Shown in pieces: positions 8,846 through 17,845 of a stretch of DNA of 35,553 nt; within the stretch, counting starts at the first letter, position 1, and every line of letters starts with the position of its first letter. The DNA comes from Flavobacteriales bacterium (lineage in GTDB: Bacteria > Bacteroidota > Bacteroidia > Flavobacteriales_D > Crocinitomicaceae). A model generated the notes under the pieces. That model was not told the origin of the DNA and searched no databases. It was given only the letters and a program-made list of their open reading frames with translations. Made by a program: the position numbers and the translations under genes. The stretch covers positions 1 through 35,553 of the forward strand of contig CANGIC010000006.1 of assembly GCA_947453795.1 (NCBI GenBank), in the 5' to 3' direction.

Positions 8846-9280
8846 TTAATCAATTGTTGCTATACATTTTAATTCAATCGCAATAGGCGTTGGAAGTGAG
8901 TTTATTTCCACGGTCGTGCGGCACGGTAAGTTGTCTTTGAAGTATTCCGCATACACCCGATTGTAGGTGTGAAAGTCACGTTTCATGTGGACTAAAAACA
9001 CGGTTACATCTACCAGCTGATCCCAACTCGAACCTGACTCTTCCAAGATAATCCGAACATTGTCGAAAACGCTGCGGCATTGTGCCTCAAAGTCAAATTC
9101 AATGAAATTTCCATTCTTGTCCAAGGTTAACCCAGGCACGGCTGAATCTGTTGCATCGGAGCCCGCAACGCGCGGACCTACACCAGAAAGAAAAAGTAAA
9201 TTTCCAACCTTGCGGGCATGTGGGTACAAACCAACCGGTTTTGGTGCTTTCGTTGTAGAAATTCTAGATGAATCCGTCAT
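8846..9280 (-). CDS. RidA/YjgF/Rid family protein
   Basis: KAPKPVGLYPHARKVGNLLFLSGVGPR...DFEAQCRSVFDNVRIILEESGSSWDQLVDVTVFLVHMKRDFHTYNRVYAEYF...CRTTVEINSLPTPIAIELKCIA. Start moved to MTDSSRIS (9280). Confidence 0.9.
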   Translation of the reverse strand: MTDSSRISTTKAPKPVGLYPHARKVGNLLFLSGVGPRVAGSDATDSAVPGLTLDKNGNFIEFDFEAQCRSVFDNVRIILEESGSSWDQLVDVTVFLVHMKRDFHTYNRVYAEYFKDNLPCRTTVEINSLPTPIAIELKCIATID

Positions 9281-9295
9281 GTGATGAATTTGGTG

Positions 9296-9303
9296 CAAAT
9301 ATA
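9296..9303 (-). promoter_or_regulatory. -7 element TATATTTG upstream of the RidA-family gene
   Basis: The plus strand reads CAAATATA. The ORF-track TTG start (9298) lies inside it. Confidence 0.5.
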
Positions 9304-9407
9304 GGGAATTGACAGAAAGTAGAAGGGGTCTTTGCCAGCAGACGAAGAAAATTCCACCGTGAAAAATTGTTTTTAGGCCATTCTAGCCCTTAACTTATGG
9401 CTTGCTT

Positions 9408-9436
9408 TTTGCCAAGCGCGGAAATGTTTAACTTTG
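9408..9436 (+). promoter_or_regulatory. Bacteroidota housekeeping promoter TTTG-N17-TAACTTTG
   Basis: TTTG at 9408-9411, a 17-nt spacer, and TAACTTTG at 9429-9436, 4 nt before the ATG at 9441. Confidence 0.65.
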
Positions 9437-9440
9437 TACC

Positions 9441-10118
9441 ATGAAATTTTGGACTTTTTCAGTGCTGTTGTTCTGCACACTTTTTCTCCATTCTTGCATT
9501 GAACTCATTGACGATATAAAAATCAATAATGACGGCAGTGGAACCCTCAAATACACGGTAAATTTAAGCTCCAGCAAAGTAAAGGTCACCTCTATACTGG
9601 CTTTGGACAGCGTCAATGGCATCCGTGTTCCTTCCATTGCGGAGCTGAATTCGCGAATAGCAGAATTTCAGAAAAAATTGGATGCCAAAACGGGAATATC
9701 GAATGTTACCATTGAATCAGATTTCGAGTCATATATATTTAAATTGCGCTGCGATTTCACCAGTGTATCAGCGCTTCAAACAGCCATTAAAGAAGTGGTG
9801 CGCGATGAGCTAAGGGATAAAAATGTTCCCGAATTGGATGCTATCTGGTTGAACTGGGACGGTCAAAAACTCGTGCGTTCCATTCCAGAAATTTCGGTCA
9901 AGAAAACTACTGAATTTCAACAAGAAGACATTGCGCTGCTCAAACAAGGTACGTACACCTCGATCACGCGATTTGAGCGGCCTGTCGATCATTTCGACAA
10001 TCCATTGGCACAAATTTCAGCGAACAAAATGAACGTGATGATCAAGACAAATCCGCATGCGTTGTCGCAAAACACATCCCTTTTAGACAACATCATCTAT
10101 CTTACCCCGCTCAAGTAA
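9441..10118 (+). CDS. Hypothetical lipoprotein
   Basis: Short signal peptide and lipobox MKFWTFSVLLFCTLFLHSC, then a beta-rich INNDGSGTLKYTVNLSSSKVKV region. Confidence 0.8.
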   Translation: MKFWTFSVLLFCTLFLHSCIELIDDIKINNDGSGTLKYTVNLSSSKVKVTSILALDSVNGIRVPSIAELNSRIAEFQKKLDAKTGISNVTIESDFESYIFKLRCDFTSVSALQTAIKEVVRDELRDKNVPELDAIWLNWDGQKLVRSIPEISVKKTTEFQQEDIALLKQGTYTSITRFERPVDHFDNPLAQISANKMNVMIKTNPHALSQNTSLLDNIIYLTPLK

Positions 10119-10170
10119 AATTCGAGGTAATTTTCGTATTTTTGTCGTACAATCCGTAGAACCGAATAAA

Positions 10171-12099
10171 GTGATCCGACGTCCTCATTTTCAATTGATT
10201 TTAACGCTTCTTTTTGTCGGCAGCGTTGTCAATTTACATGGTCAAACCATGACCGAAACTACCCCGACTGTCAAATCTGAAACACTCATCCCAAAGGATG
10301 CGGTGACCGTTTTCAGTTTGAACAACATTAGTCTATTACAGAAAATTTCATTGGACGACCTGGTTCGCTATGAATTCATGGAAGAGGTGCAACAAGAGTT
10401 GTTTGATGGTTCGACGACCGGAAAAACATTGAAAGACTCAGGAATTGACTTCGATCAAAAGTTGAATGTCTTCTATGGGAAAGGTCAAAATTATGAGGTT
10501 TCTGGATTTACACTAGGCATCAAGGACAAACAAGATTTATTTGTCGTTTTTGATGACTTCGAAAAAGAAGAAGACCTTTATCCAGGGGTAGAATTTTACA
10601 GTTCTTACTTCAATCATTTAATCATTAAGGGTGATGCAGCGCTTCTCGTTCGCGTTGAACCAAACATGGAAAAAATCGATGAAGTCACGGATTCGATTTG
10701 GTATTCAAGAGGAAATGAGAATCCCTATTACAACGAGGGGTATGATGACTTCGATGAGGATGGGGTGTTGCTTGAAGGCGAGTTTGAATTCGAAGCGACT
10801 GAAGCACCTGCTGAGGAGTCTGAAGAGGACTTACTGGAAGAGGTAGACATTGAAGGGATTTTAGAAGATGAGAACCTGCTCGAAAAGAACTATTACGAAT
10901 TGCGTGATAGCGTTCAAGTGATGCTGGAAATGGAATACCTTTCTGCCTTGTGTGAAGAATTGTTTGTTGGACAAATCAATCTTGTTAACTCGGACACACG
11001 ATTTGCGGAGCAATTGACGCATACCTCGGAGGGTGTTTTCTACTTGGACAATTCACGTAACCTTCAAAAAGCAGAAGGTATGTGGTATATGCAGACCATG
11101 TTTCCATCGCTATTTGAGGACATGAAAGAGTTGTATACGGGAAATGTTATTCTTGGCGATCTCATTCTTAATCAAGCATCTGTCGAGTTTAAAATGGAGG
11201 TGCGCTACGGCGAGGAGCTTGGCTCTATCTACCAAAAGATGAACGATTCAAAGTTCGATAAGGACGTGTTAAAATACATCCATAAGGACAACACGGCATT
11301 TTTCTCCTACAATGTAAATCTTCGCGAGGCCTATGAGCAAGCGTATAAAGTGATCATGCCGATTTTGTCTTCCGAGAAAAATTCCCGCATGAGCGCGAAT
11401 GTATTGACGATTGAATTGCTGAATGAGTTCATCAACAAGGATGCACTGTTTGGCACCTACAAGGGAAGTATGTTTGGCACGTTCAACGGTATTCAAAAGA
11501 TTAAAACGACAAAAATTGAATTCAGCTACGATGAAGAGACCTTCGAATACAGTGAGCGTGAAGTTGAAGCAGAAGAAGACATGCCCATCTTTACTGTAGG
11601 TTTCTCCACAGAACGCGCCGATATTCCAGAAAAAGTATTGAACCATTTGTCTCGTTTGACTTCTCGTTTTAAAAACATGGGGACCTATTGGGTGTGTGAA
11701 AAGGCCATCCTCGACGCGGCAGATTTGTATATGATCAATACCAATGGCTTGTTTATTTTCACCAATGACGCCGACTTAGCAATGCGACATTCTACTGGAT
11801 ACGGTAAAGAAGCATTGTCTAAAAAGGAGGCGAAGCGCGCGAAGAAAAGCGGTTTTATGTATGCACATATCGATTGGGCACGTGCCATTGAGCGCTTCCC
11901 TCGCGATTTCTTCAGTGACCGTGAGAATGAAATTATCGATGCCATGCGCGGCAAAACAGGGACTATGGAGTTGACATCCTCTAAGACAAGCAAGGAGAAA
12001 ACGAACTTAAACTTGGTGTACAATTACCAAGGTGTTTATGACAATTCGGGGAAATACTTGCTCGATTTGTTGAACAGCATTTATGTCATTTCAAAATAA
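10171..12099 (+). CDS. Hypothetical exported protein, DUF4836-like
   Basis: GTG start, signal-like N-terminus LILTLLFVGSVVNLHGQ, then 'LIPKDAVTVFSLNNISLLQKISLDDL'. The family call is from overall resemblance only. Contains a very acidic segment (about residues 190-235). Confidence 0.65.
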   Translation: MIRRPHFQLILTLLFVGSVVNLHGQTMTETTPTVKSETLIPKDAVTVFSLNNISLLQKISLDDLVRYEFMEEVQQELFDGSTTGKTLKDSGIDFDQKLNVFYGKGQNYEVSGFTLGIKDKQDLFVVFDDFEKEEDLYPGVEFYSSYFNHLIIKGDAALLVRVEPNMEKIDEVTDSIWYSRGNENPYYNEGYDDFDEDGVLLEGEFEFEATEAPAEESEEDLLEEVDIEGILEDENLLEKNYYELRDSVQVMLEMEYLSALCEELFVGQINLVNSDTRFAEQLTHTSEGVFYLDNSRNLQKAEGMWYMQTMFPSLFEDMKELYTGNVILGDLILNQASVEFKMEVRYGEELGSIYQKMNDSKFDKDVLKYIHKDNTAFFSYNVNLREAYEQAYKVIMPILSSEKNSRMSANVLTIELLNEFINKDALFGTYKGSMFGTFNGIQKIKTTKIEFSYDEETFEYSEREVEAEEDMPIFTVGFSTERADIPEKVLNHLSRLTSRFKNMGTYWVCEKAILDAADLYMINTNGLFIFTNDADLAMRHSTGYGKEALSKKEAKRAKKSGFMYAHIDWARAIERFPRDFFSDRENEIIDAMRGKTGTMELTSSKTSKEKTNLNLVYNYQGVYDNSGKYLLDLLNSIYVISK

Positions 12100-12108
12100 C
12101 CCATCTTC

Positions 12109-13437
12109 ATGTTTAAGAAGGTTGTCCTTATTTTAATTCTTTCTGTTGCGCTAGGAGTTTTCCTTTATTTAAGGCCATTTTTATTTGGAAAGGCAGATCC
12201 ACCGCGTATTGAGGACCGATTGCCGGAAGCCGATTTTCTAGGACGTGCGTATTTGCTCGATGTGGCACGCGAAACCAGTGGGATGTTGTTTTACCACAAG
12301 ATTCCTTTCCGCGATTTCTTCTCCTATGAATTTTTGCTGGGTCAAGGGAAGATGTACGGACTCAATCTTCAAGATCCTGCCTACTTCTTTGCATTTGAAA
12401 CAGGACAGTGGGGTGCGGTGCTTCATGTAAGTGATAGCAGTAAAATTTTCCAAGGGATTGAACGCTTGAGGAAGTTCGCAGACATCCGCGATACACTCAT
12501 CAATGAACAAAAGGTATATACCTATCCCGCAGAAAATGGCTATTTAACCTACGGAAAGAATTATTTGCTGGTGTACAAAGGGAAGAATTTTGAGCCGATA
12601 TTGAAGCGTGTAAGTGAAGCCAAGCGCTTTGGGATTGCCCCCTGTTGGAAGGCCTTTTTGCATGAAAAGCAATTCGGTAAGGAGAAATTGGTGATTTATT
12701 CGAATTGGAAAAAGCTCAAGGAAAACGGAATTAAAAAAGCCATTTTTGCGCACGACAGCGATTCCGTAAGCTTCAGTTTGCTCGCCTATATTCGAAGCTC
12801 GAAACCGTTGAATGTCAAGATGAAATCGGCGGGTATAAATTTCAAAGAAGGGGAATTTGCCAGTAAAATGTTGAACATCCACTTGGACATCACAAAACTG
12901 CGATCGAGCCCTACCGATCCGATTTATATCTGGCTCATGAAGTTGGGACGCAAGATTGGGTTTCCTACGGCGGAATTTCTAAATGCCTGGGATGGTGATC
13001 TTTCCTTTCGCCAAGGGGGCTTTCAAACAGTTCAAGAAAGCTATATTGAATCTGTGCTCGATGAGGATTTCAATGTGACCGAAGTAGAGAAAAAGCGAGA
13101 TGTCAAGGTGCCAGGGTTTTCATTGATCCTGTCCATGAACGAAAAAGGACAATCGCTGTTCAATCGGCTTATGGCAAAGGGAATCTTGACGCAGCAGGAC
13201 GATAAATTTCGGTTTTTATTTTCGCCAGAACTACGCTTCAAAAAGAAAGACAATTACTTCATTTTCCATTCGGGGGCCTACACGCCTGCGATTGAGGAGC
13301 ATCGCCGCAACAATGGGGTGTGGACGGAACGAGGAACGCGCTTGCAATTTAGTCTCGATTCATTGAGTAGGAGCGAGGCCTTTGGAACGATTTATATTCC
13401 CGTCGATCGCATTATTCGGAGAAATAAATTCTTCTAA
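12109..13437 (+). CDS. Hypothetical membrane-anchored protein
   Basis: N-terminal TM helix MFKKVVLILILSVALGVFLYLRPFLF followed by a large non-membrane domain. Starts 9 nt after the upstream ORF. Confidence 0.75.
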   Translation: MFKKVVLILILSVALGVFLYLRPFLFGKADPPRIEDRLPEADFLGRAYLLDVARETSGMLFYHKIPFRDFFSYEFLLGQGKMYGLNLQDPAYFFAFETGQWGAVLHVSDSSKIFQGIERLRKFADIRDTLINEQKVYTYPAENGYLTYGKNYLLVYKGKNFEPILKRVSEAKRFGIAPCWKAFLHEKQFGKEKLVIYSNWKKLKENGIKKAIFAHDSDSVSFSLLAYIRSSKPLNVKMKSAGINFKEGEFASKMLNIHLDITKLRSSPTDPIYIWLMKLGRKIGFPTAEFLNAWDGDLSFRQGGFQTVQESYIESVLDEDFNVTEVEKKRDVKVPGFSLILSMNEKGQSLFNRLMAKGILTQQDDKFRFLFSPELRFKKKDNYFIFHSGAYTPAIEEHRRNNGVWTERGTRLQFSLDSLSRSEAFGTIYIPVDRIIRRNKFF

Positions 13438-13440
13438 TAC

Positions 13441-14037
13441 TTATACCTCTGTACTGAAGCGCAGCAATGTTTTATGAATGTGTGAAATGCTGCAATTGTA
13501 CTTTTCGGAAAGCTCTTTTAATGTCATTCCTTTCTCCATACGCAAGTAGTGGATTCGTTTTTTTTGTGCGTAATCGAGGGGATCAGGACGACCATTTGAT
13601 GTGTTGCCTCCTTTTGGGCCGTATTTCAACCTGCGCTTCAACCAAAGCTGAGAATTGTCCCGCTTACCGGATTCAAATCCTTTTTTTATCGATGCGCTGA
13701 ATGTTGTCCATGCGAGATTTTCAATGCAGTTGTTGTTGAGATTTCCATCCAGATGAACGACAACCTTATTTTTTCGTGGCTGAGGGTTGTGAATAAAGGC
13801 CAATGCCACCACTTTATGCGGATATACGGTGCGGCGTTTTCCTTTGTCGTCGACAAGGTCTGTGAGAAGGAATCCATTTTTTGGATGAACACGAATGGTT
13901 TTTGCGCGCCCCTCTAGATGAACGACACGACCATTACTCATGGTTGACACGCGCTCAATAGAACGTATGTTACCCTGATTGGATACCTCATAATTTGAAA
14001 ACCCAGGAACAACTTTCCACTCTTCCATTTTAAGCAT
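13441..14037 (-). CDS. NUMOD4 / HNH endonuclease-like protein with a C-terminal helix-turn-helix
   Basis: EEWKVVPGFSNYEVSNQGNIRSI (NUMOD4); VVVHLDGNLNNNCIENLAWTT (HNH_3-like H..DGN..NN..ENL.W); C-terminal MTLKELSEKYNCSISHIHKTL (HTH). Confidence 0.85.
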   Translation of the reverse strand: MLKMEEWKVVPGFSNYEVSNQGNIRSIERVSTMSNGRVVHLEGRAKTIRVHPKNGFLLTDLVDDKGKRRTVYPHKVVALAFIHNPQPRKNKVVVHLDGNLNNNCIENLAWTTFSASIKKGFESGKRDNSQLWLKRRLKYGPKGGNTSNGRPDPLDYAQKKRIHYLRMEKGMTLKELSEKYNCSISHIHKTLLRFSTEV

Positions 14038-14179
14038 TTGTTAAATAAACACACCGCGTTCAATTTTGTTCGCTGTATTCATTGAATTGTACGCTAATCT
14101 AACAGCACAGTGTAAATAACTATTGGTAGTTCAAAATGACTTTAAAACAGTGCTTCGCTACCTTTAAATAAAAACGAGT

Positions 14180-15499
14180 ATGGCAAAAAAGCAGAAAATC
14201 TTTGTGTTAGATACTTCCGTATTGTTGCACGATCATCAGGCAATCACCAACTTTAAAAAGAATTTTGTCGCAATACCCATCACGGTCTTGGAAGAGTTGG
14301 ATAAGTTCAAAATTGGAAACGACACAAAGAACTTTTCGGCGCGAGAGGTGATTCGTCAAATCGACAAACTTTCATCGCATGGTAGTTTACAAGATTGGAT
14401 CAGTTTGGGTAAAGAACGAGGCAGCTTCAGGGTCGTGCTTGACAACAATCCAAAAGAAATCAATGCGGAGTATGTCTATTCAGCAGGAAAGAATGACCAT
14501 AAAATCATAAATGCAGCATTGGTCTTAAAAGAAACGGAACATAATATGGAGGTTGTTCTTGTGACGAAGGACATCAACTTGCGCATCAAAGCCAAGGCAC
14601 TCGGCATCAACGCAGAGGACTATGAGACGGGGAAAGTGGAGGTGAAAGAAGAGGGAACCTCCAATACCATTGATCACGTTGACTCAGATCTTATTCGGCA
14701 GATTTTTCATGCCGGTAAAGTGGAGGAAAATGGAATTCTTGGCAAAAAGAAGATTGCAAATGGCTATTATATTTTAAAAAATGGAAAGACATCTTCACTG
14801 GCTTTTTACGACCATTTCACGGATCAATTGGAGCGCATTGAAAAAGAATACGTGTACGGCATTAAACCGAAGAATGCCGAGCAGGCCTTTGCGCTGCATG
14901 CACTAATGAATCCCCACATCAAATTGGTCGCGTTGCAAGGCGTGGCAGGGACAGGAAAAACATTATTGGCGTTGGCTTCGGCACTCGAACAAAGCAAGAG
15001 CTATCATCAAATCATTTTGGCACGTCCGATTGTTCCGCTTTCGAATAAGGAAATTGGTTTTCTTCCAGGAGATGCGAACGACAAAATTGGACCCTATATG
15101 GAGCCACTTTGGGACAATTTGAAATTCATCAAGTCGCAGTTCAGCGAAAATGAAAAGAAATTCAAAGCCATACTCGAAATGGAAAATTCAGGGCGTATCG
15201 TCATTACGCCCTTGGCTTTCATTCGTGGGCGCAGCTTGTCGAATATTATGTTCATTGTGGATGAAGCCCAAAATCTTACCCCACATGAGGTTAAAACGAT
15301 CATTACGCGGGCAGGAGAAAACACCAAAATTGTGTTTACAGGTGATGTCAACCAAATTGACACCCCTTATTTGGACGAATACTCGAACGGTTTGGCCTAT
15401 CTCATTGATCGATTGAAAGGACAGAAATTGTTTGCCGATGTGGTGCTTGAAAAAGGGGAGCGTTCGGAGTTGGCGAATTTGGCAAATGATTTATTGTGA
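14180..15499 (+). CDS. PhoH-family protein with N-terminal PIN domain
   Basis: N-terminal PIN-like KIFVLDTSVLLHDHQAI...VTKDINLRIKAKALGI. C-terminal P-loop LQGVAGTGKTLLALASALEQ, Walker B IMFIVDEAQNLTPHEVKTIITRAGENTKIVFTGDVNQID. Confidence 0.93.
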   Translation: MAKKQKIFVLDTSVLLHDHQAITNFKKNFVAIPITVLEELDKFKIGNDTKNFSAREVIRQIDKLSSHGSLQDWISLGKERGSFRVVLDNNPKEINAEYVYSAGKNDHKIINAALVLKETEHNMEVVLVTKDINLRIKAKALGINAEDYETGKVEVKEEGTSNTIDHVDSDLIRQIFHAGKVEENGILGKKKIANGYYILKNGKTSSLAFYDHFTDQLERIEKEYVYGIKPKNAEQAFALHALMNPHIKLVALQGVAGTGKTLLALASALEQSKSYHQIILARPIVPLSNKEIGFLPGDANDKIGPYMEPLWDNLKFIKSQFSENEKKFKAILEMENSGRIVITPLAFIRGRSLSNIMFIVDEAQNLTPHEVKTIITRAGENTKIVFTGDVNQIDTPYLDEYSNGLAYLIDRLKGQKLFADVVLEKGERSELANLANDLL

Positions 15500-15524
15500 T
15501 TACAGTTGAATCGAAAGCGGGCAT

Positions 15525-16406
15525 TCAATGAGTCAGAATTAATTTGTCGTTTTCGAATTTGTAGGGTTTTTCTGTTTCTGAACTAGGACAGCATGAGGCA
15601 TCGTGTTCTCCATAACAGGCCAAATGAATGTAAATATTTCCGTTCACTACTTTTGTCATTACGGGATAAGGATTATCTCCGCAGTGGTAATTTAAAGCGC
15701 AGGGACAGGAATAGTCAAGTTCAATGAGTTTGTATTGATTGTTCGGAAGGACTTTTAAGCAAAAGATTCTTTGCCAAGCATATGTCCCCCCTGCTGTTTC
15801 ATCAATGGTAAATAGAATTTCTTGTTTTCCGTCTTTATCAAAGTCTCCGGCAAAATTTGGGTTGTACCGTGCATTGAATTCATACGCTGGAACATAGCCG
15901 AGATCTCCAGTGCCTAGTTTAACGATAGTCGTTTCGGCCTTTTTTATAACGAAAGAGACTTCGTTGCCGCTTTGGTATTTTTTGATTTCCTCCCTTAAAC
16001 TTTTTGTGATAAACGCCATTTCCTCAGCACTAAATTGTCCATTTGACAAGTCACGAACTAGGTACAATTTGTTGATTGAATCCTGTAACTGATTTATTGT
16101 CGCTTGATTGGACTTGAGTGCTCTTGTGGAAATTTCTTGTGATTTTGTTAAGGCCTCAACTTGTTCTAAGAGAAGATTATTTTCTTTCGCTAAGTTTTCG
16201 TTTTTCAACTCAGATTCCCCCTTTTTTTGCAATGCACTATTCAATTGATTGCTCAACTCCAAGTTTGCCTTTTTTAATGAATCGTTGGATTGAGAAAACT
16301 TTAGAAGAAGCTCCTTCATTTCCTTCTTGCTCAAGTCTTCTATAGATTGAGCCATTGAAGGAAGTACTAGTGCAAATTGGAAGATGAATAGACTAATGAA
16401 TTTCAT
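15525..16406 (-). CDS. Hypothetical secreted protein: coiled coil plus VCBS-like, Cys-rich C-terminal domain
   Basis: Signal peptide MKFISLFIFQFALVLPSMAQ, long heptad-like E/K/L/N region, DFDKDGKQEI Ca-binding-like loop, Cys cluster CPCALNYHCGDNP...CYGEHDASCCPSS. Start moved from TTG at 16430 to ATG at 16406 (or 16409). Confidence 0.7.
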   Translation of the reverse strand: MKFISLFIFQFALVLPSMAQSIEDLSKKEMKELLLKFSQSNDSLKKANLELSNQLNSALQKKGESELKNENLAKENNLLLEQVEALTKSQEISTRALKSNQATINQLQDSINKLYLVRDLSNGQFSAEEMAFITKSLREEIKKYQSGNEVSFVIKKAETTIVKLGTGDLGYVPAYEFNARYNPNFAGDFDKDGKQEILFTIDETAGGTYAWQRIFCLKVLPNNQYKLIELDYSCPCALNYHCGDNPYPVMTKVVNGNIYIHLACYGEHDASCCPSSETEKPYKFENDKLILTH

Positions 16407-16427
16407 CATGTTTTTGAAAGATGAATT

Positions 16428-16435
16428 CAAAGTTA
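16428..16435 (-). promoter_or_regulatory. -7 element TAACTTTG upstream of the 15525-16406 gene
   Basis: The plus strand reads CAAAGTTA. The ORF-track start (TTG, 16430) is inside this box. Confidence 0.55.
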
Positions 16436-16465
16436 CAAATTCGAGGAAGAGAATGTATCTAGATT

Positions 16466-17362
16466 TTATTTTTTGAAAATGGAAGTTAAAGTTTCGTCAA
16501 GCTTAGGATACTTGAAGGAATAGCCCGAATCAACTATTTTTTGATGGGAAGCGCTTGTTCCTTTTAATAGGACATCCGCCATTTCCCCGAACATTGCACG
16601 CAAGACAAAGGAGGGAACCGCTGGAAAAAAGAAGGGTTTTTTAAGTTGTTTCGCTAGTTCTTTCATGAAAACGCGATTGGTGTCGCATTGCGCTACGGCA
16701 TTGTATGCTCCGTTTAACTTGTGGTCAATGGCGTGAATGATGATCCCTACCAAGTCAGTGGAGTGTATCCAGGGCATGAATTGCTTGCCTGTTCCGAGGG
16801 GTGAGCCAGCACCTAGTTTGATCGCCGGTAACATCCGTTTCAATGCCCCTCCATCAGGGCCTAAAACGACCGCTATACGCACTTTCACCACGGGACATTT
16901 TTCCGAAAACACATCGGCACTTTTTTCCCATGCGTGCACCAGTTCAGAAAGAAAATCGGTCCCAAACGGATCACTTTCTCTGTGCTGCACATCATTTTCG
17001 TCAAAGCCATAAGCATTGATCCCGGAAGCGGTAATAAATTGCTCAAGGTGTGGCATTTTGTCTAGGTGATGGAATAGACATTCGTTTGTTCCAATTCTGG
17101 AGGTATGAAGGTCTTTTTTTCGCGCATCGGTCCACCGTTGATCTGCGATACCTGAGCCACTCAGATTAATCAGAATTTGAATGCCTTCAAGGGCTTTGGG
17201 ATCAATTTCTTGCGTTAAGGGGTTCCAAAAGTAGTTGCCTGATTCCCCTGTTTTGCGCGACAAGACTCGGACATCGTGCCCAGCGCTACCCAATGCTTGA
17301 ACGAGTGCTTTACCTATAAAGCCAGTCCCACCAGCGATCAGTATTTTCTTTGATTCTGCCAT
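16466..17362 (-). CDS. TIGR01777 family NAD(P)-binding epimerase (YfcH-like SDR)
   Basis: KKILIAGGTGFIGKALVQALGSAGHDVRVLSRK, W-P-L-like DP segment, INLSGSGIADQRWTDARKKDLHTSRIGTNECL, ASGINAYG, PWIHSTDLVGIIIHAI. Confidence 0.92.
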   Translation of the reverse strand: MAESKKILIAGGTGFIGKALVQALGSAGHDVRVLSRKTGESGNYFWNPLTQEIDPKALEGIQILINLSGSGIADQRWTDARKKDLHTSRIGTNECLFHHLDKMPHLEQFITASGINAYGFDENDVQHRESDPFGTDFLSELVHAWEKSADVFSEKCPVVKVRIAVVLGPDGGALKRMLPAIKLGAGSPLGTGKQFMPWIHSTDLVGIIIHAIDHKLNGAYNAVAQCDTNRVFMKELAKQLKKPFFFPAVPSFVLRAMFGEMADVLLKGTSASHQKIVDSGYSFKYPKLDETLTSIFKK

Positions 17363-17396
17363 AATAGTTAAACACTCTCAAGAAGAAAAGGTTGTG

Positions 17397-17843
17397 CTAT
17401 TCGTCAAAAAATAAGCGACCATTGACCCATTCAGGATCGAGGGTGGCCTGCTTCTTCGCATAAAAGGAAAGCGCGGGTTCGTTCCATTCCAGCACTTGCC
17501 AATCCATACGTCGCACTTGACGTTCCTTTGCAATGTAAACAACGCGATCAAACAGCTGTGATCCTATACCATCGCGGCGATGCTCCGGAAGAATAAAGAA
17601 GTCTTCAAGGTAAAGACATTTTCCCTTCCAGGTCGAATAGTTGGTATAAAAAAGGGCAAAACCAATGATCTCTCCGGTTTGCTCAACAACAAGTGCATCG
17701 CAAATTTTCTCTTCAAAAAGATGGATGGCCAAATCACTCGCTGTATTTTTTACTTGCTCAGGCGCCTTTTCGTATAAGGCCAAGGCGTGGATGAGCGACA
17801 TGATCGCATGCTCATCTCCGGGTATTGCCGCTCTGATTATCAT
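17397..17843 (-). CDS. GNAT family N-acetyltransferase
   Basis: MIIRAAIPGDEHAIMSLIHALALYE...YLEDFFILPEHRRDGIGSQLFDRVVYIAKERQVRRMDWQVLEWNEPALSFYAK: acetyl-CoA binding motif R-x-x-G-I-G. Confidence 0.93.
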   Translation of the reverse strand: MIIRAAIPGDEHAIMSLIHALALYEKAPEQVKNTASDLAIHLFEEKICDALVVEQTGEIIGFALFYTNYSTWKGKCLYLEDFFILPEHRRDGIGSQLFDRVVYIAKERQVRRMDWQVLEWNEPALSFYAKKQATLDPEWVNGRLFFDE

Positions 17844-17845
17844 GG

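Noticed and set aside
13441-14037. HNH protein as part of a group I intron, intein or prophage
   Set aside because: No split gene, intron core or phage structural genes were seen next to it.
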